From JBBDWJ01 sp040902925 (GTDB taxonomy: Bacteria > Acidobacteriota > Terriglobia > Bryobacterales > UBA6623), in the NCBI GenBank assembly GCA_040902925.1, contig JBBDWJ010000206.1, positions 1 to 21,421 of the forward strand: DNA of 21,421 bases. The letters are read 5' to 3'. Positions within the stretch are counted from its first letter, which is position 1. Each line of letters starts with the position of its first letter. The notes under the pieces are model-generated. The model was not told where the DNA came from. It made no database searches and saw only the letters and a list, made by a program, of their open reading frames with translations. The position numbers were made by a program, and so were the translations under genes. Below are positions 16,416 to 21,421 of this stretch, in pieces.

Positions 16416-18218
16416 ATGCTTGCTCTTCCGGTTGTTTCCCTCGCGCCGCGGCGAGCGCAAAGGCTCGCGTGGCTGCTGTGCTGCTGCACGCTTCTCTACA
16501 CTCCAGCGGTATCTTTCGCGCAAGGCGTCGCGACCTCGAACTCCGCGCCAGCGCCCCGCGGCAAATTCTCCGGGAAACCGTTCCCGGTGAAGTTCACCGA
16601 TGCCGCCGGCGCGGCCGGCCTCGATTTGCGATTCACCTACGGCGACGACAAATCGAAGAAGTACATCATCGAAGTCAACGGCGGCGGTGTCGCTTTTCTC
16701 GACTACGATGACGACGGCTGGGTGGACCTGTTTTTTACCAACGGCTCGCGACTCGAAGGCTTTGGCGACAGTCCCGCGCCCACCAGCCGCTTGTTTCGCA
16801 ATACGCGCGACGGCCGCTTCGCCGATGTGACCGCGAAGGCCGGAGTCGGACACGCGGGCTGGGGCGGCGGCGTCTGCGCGGGCGACTTCGACAACGACGG
16901 CGATGTCGATTTGTTCGCCGCCTACTGGGGTCCGAACCGCCTCTATCGCAACAACGGCAAGGGCGCGTTTGAAGAGACAGCGGCCAAGGCGGGCGTAGCG
17001 GGTCCGGCTAACGAATGGAGCTCCGGCTGCACGTTCCTCGACTACGACCGCGACGGACTGCTCGATCTGTTCGTAACGAGCTATCAGGAGTTCGACGCGG
17101 CCAACGCACCGCCGCCGGGCAAGGGTTCCAATTGCGAGTGGAAAGGGATGCCCGTATTCTGCGGGCCGCGCGGGCTGCCGTATGGCCGCGCGACGTTGTA
17201 CCGAAACCGCGGCGGCGGCGCGTTCGAAGACGTGACGCAGAAAACCGGCATCGGCGCGGTCAAGGGTTTCTATGCATTCACCGCCGTGGCCGCCGATTGG
17301 AACCGCGATGGCTGGGTCGATATCTTCGTCGCCTGCGACTCGACGCCCAGCCTCTTCTTTCGCAACAACGGCGATGGCACGTTTAGCGAAATCGGCGCCG
17401 AGACCGCGCTCGCCTTCAACGAGCATGGCTTCGAGCAAGGCGGTATGGGCGTCGGCGTCGGCGACTTCGACCGCGACGGCTGGCTCGATTTGGTGAAGAC
17501 CAATTTCGCCGGCGACTATCCAAATGTGTTTCATAACCTCGAAGACGCCATTTTTGAAGACGTCGTCGTGCGCGCCGGCGTCGCCGTCAATCCGCAGTTT
17601 GTGGGCTGGGGCGTTGAGCTGGTCGATCTCGACAACGACGGCTGGCAGGATATCTTTCAAGTGAACGGCCACGTCTACCCCGAGCTCGAGCAGCAGACTC
17701 GCGTTCAGGAAGAATACCGCCAGCGTAGCCTTGTCTACCGCAACCTCGGCGAGGGCCGCTTCGAAGACGTTTCCGAGCAAGTCGGTTCGGCTCTCGATGA
17801 AAAGAAATCCAGCCGCGGCGCGGCTTTTGGCGATTTTGACAACGATGGCGACATCGACGTGGCGGTGATGAATCTCGGCGAAGCGCCGTCGCTCTATCGC
17901 AACGATCTCGACAGCTCGAATCATTGGATCGTATTGCGGCTGCAAGGGACGAAGTCGAACCGCAGCGCCATCGGCGCCACCGTCACCGTTCACAGCGGCG
18001 GGGCGATGCAGACCAAGCCGGTCGTCAGCCAATCGAGTTACCTTTCGCACAGCGATATGCGGTTGCACTTCGGACTCGGCGCCGCGGAGAAAATCGACAA
18101 GCTCACCATCCGATGGCCCAGCGGCGCCGAAGAGGAGTTTCCCTCAGCCGCCGCTGATCAGCGCTATCAGGCCGTCGAAGGAAGCGGCGCGCTGACGCCG
18201 CTGAAGGTAGAGCGGTGA
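16416..18218 (+). CDS. Exported CRTAC1-type FG-GAP repeat protein with ASPIC/UnbV domain
   Basis: The ATG at 16416 gives 600 residues; a GTG two codons earlier is also possible. A signal peptide (hydrophobic RLAWLLCCCTLLYTPAVSFA, then QG) leads into FG-GAP/VCBS repeats carrying at least seven calcium-loop motifs of the form D-x-D-x-D-G: DYDDDGWVDL (from 96), DFDNDGDVDLF, DYDRDGLLDLF, DWNRDGWVDIF, DFDRDGWLDL, DLDNDGWQDIF and DFDNDGDIDV. Residues about 502-590 are an ASPIC/UnbV domain (NHWIVLRLQGTKSNRSAIGATV ... HFGLGAAEKIDKLTIRWPSG). The fold is a calcium-bound seven-blade propeller, like integrin alpha and CRTAC1; the molecular job in bacteria is not established. It follows tldE by 106 bases without a clear terminator, and its stop overlaps the start of the TPR gene (GTGA). 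Confidence 0.88.
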   Translation: MLALPVVSLAPRRAQRLAWLLCCCTLLYTPAVSFAQGVATSNSAPAPRGKFSGKPFPVKFTDAAGAAGLDLRFTYGDDKSKKYIIEVNGGGVAFLDYDDDGWVDLFFTNGSRLEGFGDSPAPTSRLFRNTRDGRFADVTAKAGVGHAGWGGGVCAGDFDNDGDVDLFAAYWGPNRLYRNNGKGAFEETAAKAGVAGPANEWSSGCTFLDYDRDGLLDLFVTSYQEFDAANAPPPGKGSNCEWKGMPVFCGPRGLPYGRATLYRNRGGGAFEDVTQKTGIGAVKGFYAFTAVAADWNRDGWVDIFVACDSTPSLFFRNNGDGTFSEIGAETALAFNEHGFEQGGMGVGVGDFDRDGWLDLVKTNFAGDYPNVFHNLEDAIFEDVVVRAGVAVNPQFVGWGVELVDLDNDGWQDIFQVNGHVYPELEQQTRVQEEYRQRSLVYRNLGEGRFEDVSEQVGSALDEKKSSRGAAFGDFDNDGDIDVAVMNLGEAPSLYRNDLDSSNHWIVLRLQGTKSNRSAIGATVTVHSGGAMQTKPVVSQSSYLSHSDMRLHFGLGAAEKIDKLTIRWPSGAEEEFPSAAADQRYQAVEGSGALTPLKVER

Positions 18219-19385
18219 GGGCTGGCGTTCGCGCGATTTGGTTACGGCAAGCGTCACGGGTTTACTTCTGCGTCCTGNNNNNNNNNNGTCCTGCGGTCGT
18301 TCTCTGCTCTGTTAGCGTGTTGTCTCGCGGCGCTATTCGCTTTCGCGCCGAACGCGGCATCTCAGACCGCTAACCCCTCCCAGGCGATCGACGCGGAGGC
18401 GCTGATCGCGCGCGAACAAGACCCCGCCGTACTCTCCGACGCGGCGCAACAACTGGCCGTCGGCAAGCAGCTCGACGCGGCGCGCAAACTCTGGAATCGG
18501 GCGCTCGAACTTTCGCCGGACTTCTTCCCCGCCCTGTTCAACCTTGGCTACATGCACTTTTCCGCGCAGCAGTATGCCGAGGCCTTACCAATGCTCGAAC
18601 GCGCGGCCAAAGCCTCGCCGGCGGACTTCAACAGCCACTACCTGCTCGGTACAACGCTCCAGAAACTCAACCGCCGCGATGACGCGCTGCGCGCCTGGCG
18701 GCAGGCCATGGCGATCCAGCCAGCCAATCTGCGCCTGATGCAGGTGATGGCTGTCGAGTACAATGCGGGCCGCTATTTTCAGGCGGCGGCGGACCTCGCT
18801 GCCAGCGCGTTGCAGCGCAAGCCCGACGACGCGAACCTGCATTTCCTCGCCATCAAGGCCTATCAGGACGCCGGCAGCAACGAGCAAGCCATGCAGATCG
18901 CTGAGCAGGCTGTAAAGAAATTCCCCGGCTCCTCGCGCGCCAATTTCGAATATGCGTTTCATCTGCAAAAATCGGGCCGCTTCGAAGAGTGCCTGCCGTA
19001 TCTGAAGAAAGCTACGGCAATCGATCCGAGCTACGAAGAACCTCCTTTCTTCTACGGCGACCTGCTCGTAAAACAAGGGCGTCACGAAGAGGCCATCCCG
19101 CTGTTGCGCCAGGCCATCGGGAACCGACCTGACTATGTAGCAGCAAGAGTTACCCTGGGGCGCGCGCTGATGGGCCTGCAAAAGTGGGAAGAAGCAATCG
19201 AGGCGCTCCAGGAAGCAGCGCGCCGCCAGCCCGATCATCCGCAGCCGCATCTGTTGCTGTCGCAGGTTTACTTTCGCCTGCGCGACGAAGAGAAAGCCCG
19301 CCAGGAAAAAGAGCTCTCGCTGCGCCTGCGGAGAGAAAACCCGCAACTACTCGAAGCGGTGCAAGGCCGGCCATTCCCTGAATAG
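18215..19385 (+). CDS. Exported TPR-repeat protein, interrupted by an assembly gap
   Basis: The likely start is GTG at 18215, overlapping the stop of the CRTAC1-type gene. The frame runs to the gap at 18277 and resumes in frame at 18288 if the six bases GTCCTG, present on both sides of the Ns, are one sequence. Joined in this way the protein has about 384 residues: an N-terminal hydrophobic segment (VLRSFSALLACCLAALFAFAPNAAS) that works as a signal peptide only after joining, then about eight TPR units from residue 70 on (AARKLWNRALELSPDFFPAL, QKLNRRDDALRAWRQAMAIQP, and so on to the C-terminus). TPR proteins of this kind often sit beside CRTAC1/ASPIC proteins in acidobacteria and probably scaffold protein interactions in the periplasm. 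If the Ns are taken literally as 10 bases, the frame is broken. Confidence 0.75.
18278..18287. other. Assembly gap of 10 N
   Basis: Ten undetermined bases. GTCCTG flanks both sides (18272-18277 and 18288-18293), which suggests an unmerged overlap between contigs, not missing sequence. Confidence 0.9.
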
Positions 19386-19421
19386 GTATCACTGAGCGGC
19401 TATGCGGCCGCACTCTAAGGC

Positions 19422-19456
19422 GCAAGGCAAAGTGCAAAGTGCAAAAGGCAGAAGGC
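19422..19456. repeat. Degenerate heptanucleotide tandem array
   Basis: Five consecutive 7-mers: GCAAGGC, AAAGTGC, AAAGTGC, AAAAGGC, AGAAGGC, followed by AAAAATT. The middle two are identical. It lies just after the TPR gene and resembles short tandem repeats scattered between genes in several bacterial groups. Confidence 0.6.
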
Positions 19457-19500
19457 AAAAATTGCTGTCGGGGCTTAGCCCGCGCGGCCGAGTGCCCCAG

Positions 19501-19520
19501 ACCGGCGGTTCACAGCCGGT
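19501..19520. repeat. Inverted repeat ACCGGC-8-GCCGGT
   Basis: A 6-bp perfect stem with an eight-base loop, followed by GGTTCACCGCC, which partly repeats the loop. There is no T-tract. A role as terminator for the TPR operon is possible but weak. Confidence 0.35.
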
Positions 19521-19534
19521 TCACCGCCATAGGT

Positions 19535-19564
19535 TTCAGCCCGCTTCAGCCCGCTTCAGCCGGC
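19535..19564. repeat. Three 10-base tandem repeats (TTCAGCCCGC)
   Basis: TTCAGCCCGC, TTCAGCCCGC and TTCAGCCGGC follow one another and end 10 bases before TATACT, the presumed -10 of the nitrilase gene. Their period equals about one DNA turn, and they cover the -35 region, where no normal -35 hexamer is seen. Confidence 0.6.
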
Positions 19565-19574
19565 TTTGCCGCGC

Positions 19575-19580
19575 TATACT
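19575..19580 (+). promoter_or_regulatory. Candidate -10 (TATACT) for a leaderless nitrilase transcript
   Basis: TATACT matches the -10 consensus at 5 of 6 and ends six bases before the ATG at 19587. No Shine-Dalgarno sequence is present, so a leaderless message is likely. Confidence 0.45.
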
Positions 19581-19586
19581 CAGCCC

Positions 19587-21014
19587 ATGCCAGCCCTGCT
19601 GTGGATGCTTGTACTCGCGTTGACCGCCGCCGCTCTGCCGTTAGCCGCGGCGCCTCTGCACGTCGAGGAATCCGCGTTCCGTGCCACGCCCGAAGGCCCG
19701 CCGCCCGGATGGACTTCCTGGGCCGCGCGTCCCGAGATCGCCCCGCGCACCTACGTCGACGAGATCCGCTACCGCAGTCTTCCTGGCAGCCTCGCGATTT
19801 CCGGCGGCAGCAACGCCGCCGTCTACGGCGGTTGGCACCACCAAGTCGCGGGAGTCGAACCCGGCAAATGGTACCGCCTCACCGCCTACTACCAAACCGA
19901 AGGCATCACGGACGAGGCGCTGAAAATCGTCGCCCGCCTCGATTGGCAGACCACTGGAAACCGCCGCGCTGGCCATCCCGAATACGCCTATAGGGTCGCC
20001 GTCGAGCCGACGCCCGGGGGATCCGCGACGGTAAAGACCGCCGGGCATTCGTCCCACGGCAGTCCGACCGCTTCGGCGCCCGGAATCTCCACCTCCGCCG
20101 ATTGGAAGCGCCTGACCCTGGAAGCCCCGGCCCCCGAAAAGGCCGCCGCCGTCGCCATTCAGCTTTACCTGAATAATGCCCCGCAAGCTACTGTCTGGTG
20201 GGATGATATTACGCTCGAAGAGATCAAAAAGCCCGGGCCGCGCCAAGCCACGGTCGCGGTCGTCCACTTGCGGCCACGCGACACCAAGTCCCGCGAAGCC
20301 AGCGTGAAGGCGTTCATTGATCTGGTCGAGAAGGACGTCCGCCCCGGCACCGACATCATCCTGCTACCCGAAGGAATCACCGTGGTCGGCACCGGCAAAA
20401 CCTACGCCGACGTCGCTGAACCGCTCCCCGGCCCCACCACGAACAGCCTCAGCGAGATCGCCCGCAAGAAAAACGCCTGGATCGTCGCCGGCCTGATCGA
20501 GCGCGAAGCCCCGGCCATGTACAACACCGCCGTGCTCATCGACCGCCAGGGGCGGCTGGCCGGTAAGTATCGTAAAGTCTACCTTCCCCGCGAAGAAATT
20601 GAAGGGGGACTTACACCCGGAACCGACTACCCGGTCTTCAACACCGACTTCGGCCGCATCGGCATGATGATCTGCTGGGACACTCAATACGCCGACCCGG
20701 CCCGCGCCCTGGCGCTGCGAGGAGCCGAGCTGATCCTGATGCCGATCTGGGGAGGCAACGAAACCCTGGCCAAGGCCAGAGCGATCGAAAACCGCGTGTT
20801 TCTGGCGACCTCGGGCTACGACTATCCAACCCACATCCTCGACCCCGACGGCGAAACCCTGGCCATTGCGCCCGACGCCTCCGGGTCGGTAGCCCACGCC
20901 ACGATCGACCTAAACCGGCGCTACGTGGACGAGTGGCTGGGAGACATGCGAGGCCGCTTCTTCCACGAGCTGCGAACCGACGTACCAGCAAACCACCCGG
21001 CCAACCGGCCGTAG
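19587..21014 (+). CDS. Exported nitrilase-superfamily hydrolase with N-terminal jelly-roll-like domain
   Basis: From the ATG at 19587 the product has 475 residues; the TTG seven codons earlier would overlap the presumed promoter. A signal peptide (MPALLWMLVLALTAAALPLAAA) is followed by a domain of about 185 residues (WTSWAARPEIAPRT ... VWWDDITLEEI) that looks like a carbohydrate-binding-module or jelly-roll fold. Residues about 220-465 are a carbon-nitrogen hydrolase domain with the full Glu-Lys-Cys triad: Glu262 (LLPEG), Lys330 (GKYRKVYLP) and Cys363 (MMICWDTQYADPARALALRGAE). Family members cleave non-peptide C-N bonds in amides or nitriles; the substrate is unknown. Nitrilases are mostly cytosolic, so export plus a possible binding domain suggests an amide in the periplasm or outside, for example on a glycan or peptide. 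It is probably transcribed alone. Confidence 0.87.
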   Translation: MPALLWMLVLALTAAALPLAAAPLHVEESAFRATPEGPPPGWTSWAARPEIAPRTYVDEIRYRSLPGSLAISGGSNAAVYGGWHHQVAGVEPGKWYRLTAYYQTEGITDEALKIVARLDWQTTGNRRAGHPEYAYRVAVEPTPGGSATVKTAGHSSHGSPTASAPGISTSADWKRLTLEAPAPEKAAAVAIQLYLNNAPQATVWWDDITLEEIKKPGPRQATVAVVHLRPRDTKSREASVKAFIDLVEKDVRPGTDIILLPEGITVVGTGKTYADVAEPLPGPTTNSLSEIARKKNAWIVAGLIEREAPAMYNTAVLIDRQGRLAGKYRKVYLPREEIEGGLTPGTDYPVFNTDFGRIGMMICWDTQYADPARALALRGAELILMPIWGGNETLAKARAIENRVFLATSGYDYPTHILDPDGETLAIAPDASGSVAHATIDLNRRYVDEWLGDMRGRFFHELRTDVPANHPANRP

Positions 21015-21168
21015 CGGCAGGCAAAGCCGACGCAAGACGAGGAAGGCGAGGCGCCCGCGGCCAGTGGCGTGAACCACCAGGTTTACCGCCTCCCGATTCG
21101 CCGGGAGGAGTCTTCTCCCCCGCGCGAAGCAACCATACCCGGCCTGCCGCTACCCGGAATCTTGCGGT

Positions 21169-21221
21169 GGCAGGACTTGGCGGGATTCGGCAAGATCTGG
21201 CGTCGTTTGGCAAGAGATGGC
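21169..21221. repeat. Six GGC triplets at exact 10-bp spacing
   Basis: GGC occurs at 21169, 21179, 21189, 21199, 21209 and 21219, mostly as TGGCAAGA or TGGCGxxx. On the other strand this reads as degenerate 10-mers starting GCC (GCCATCTCTT, GCCAAACGAC, GCCAGATCTT, GCCGAATCCC, GCCAAGTCCT). Confidence 0.7.
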
Positions 21222-21334
21222 AATGTTTTCCTTGGGGGGATTCCTGCCTTGGTGTTTTCCCCCTTGGATTTGGTTTGTCTGGTCCTGGGTTTTTCGCGAT
21301 GCCGGGTGTGTGCCGGTAGACGGCCTGCTGTGGC

Positions 21335-21374
21335 GCAAGCTCTCAGCTTGCAGTGTCGAGCCTCAGCTCGACAC
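21335..21374. repeat. Tandem hairpins (REP-like element)
   Basis: GCAAGCT-CTC-AGCTTGC (21335-21351) is followed one base later by GTGTCGAGC-CTCA-GCTCGACAC (21353-21374). Both stems are perfect (7 and 9 bp), and the two share the core AGC-(C)TC-AGCT. This looks like a dispersed extragenic palindromic element. Confidence 0.65.
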
Positions 21375-21421
21375 AAGGTCCCCCGACGCGCCATCAACAA
21401 ACTCGTTCCGCGGGGAACCGT

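Larger units (their letters stand above)
21015..21421. other. Gene-free region after the nitrilase gene
   Basis: About 400 bases without a credible gene. It holds a GC-rich stretch, the 10-bp-periodic GGC array and the two tandem hairpins listed separately. No terminator with a T-tract is obvious directly after the stop codon. Confidence 0.45.

Noticed and set aside
16452..16530. Cys-rich signal (LLCCC) of the CRTAC1-type protein as a lipobox
   Set aside because: The residues before Cys (W-L-L) do not fit a lipobox, and a normal cleavage site SFA-QG follows.
16284..18068. 594-codon minus-strand open frame opposite the CRTAC1-type gene
   Set aside because: It mirrors the regular GC-rich codon pattern of the FG-GAP repeats, has no recognisable domain, and the plus-strand gene is certain.
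19422..19564. Possible CRISPR-like array downstream of the TPR gene
   Set aside because: The repeats are 7- and 10-mers without spacers; no cas genes are present.

Overview
The window reads as ordinary chromosome of a high-GC acidobacterium, most likely from the Bryobacterales/Solibacterales ("Candidatus Solibacter") branch. The reasons are a large Oar-like TonB receptor with an N-terminal carboxypeptidase-regulatory-like domain, an M36 metallopeptidase ending in the roughly 230-residue C-terminal domain known from Solibacter (TIGR03437), a CRTAC1-type FG-GAP/ASPIC protein paired with a TPR protein, and PQQ propeller proteins. Nearly every large product carries an export signal, so this is mainly a cell-envelope and periplasm neighbourhood. 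A 10-N scaffold gap at 18278-18287 shows the sequence is a draft assembly.

Layout. 1-333 (minus): end of a type II toxin-antitoxin pair, with an intact antitoxin and a toxin cut by the window edge or decayed. 502-735 (+): a 77-residue miniature flagellar-rod-like protein. 883-2340 (+): exported PQQ-type propeller carrying two EF-hand loops. 2387-2468: perfect 23-bp inverted repeat. 2484-2990 (minus): small outer-membrane beta-barrel. 3390-6635 (minus): TonB-dependent receptor with a clear terminator at its 3' end and an upstream region with a promoter and three helically spaced dyads, two of them LacI-like. 7391-9292 (+): periplasmic quinoprotein dehydrogenase of the glucose dehydrogenase type, divergent from the receptor. 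9365-13003 (minus): 1212-residue secreted M36 fungalysin-like protease with its own promoter. 13440-16309 (+): overlapping tldD-tldE pair in which TldD has a twin-arginine signal. 16416-19385 (+): overlapping pair of CRTAC1/ASPIC protein and TPR protein, the second interrupted by the N gap. 19587-21014 (+): exported nitrilase-superfamily hydrolase with an N-terminal jelly-roll-like domain. 21015-21421: gene-free, with a 10-bp-periodic GGC array and two tandem hairpins.

How the genes may work together (inference): receptor, quinoprotein dehydrogenase, secreted protease and exported hydrolases suit an oligotrophic soil-type lifestyle of polymer breakdown, uptake and periplasmic oxidation. The LacI-like dyads suggest that the receptor is sugar-controlled. 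Four genes, including tldD and the nitrilase, show a TANNNT hexamer 6-8 bases before the start codon, which suggests leaderless transcripts.

I found no rRNA, tRNA, CRISPR array, integrase or transposase. The best candidates for something new are the exported TldD/TldE arrangement, the miniature rod-like protein, and the phased repeat arrays on both sides of the nitrilase gene.
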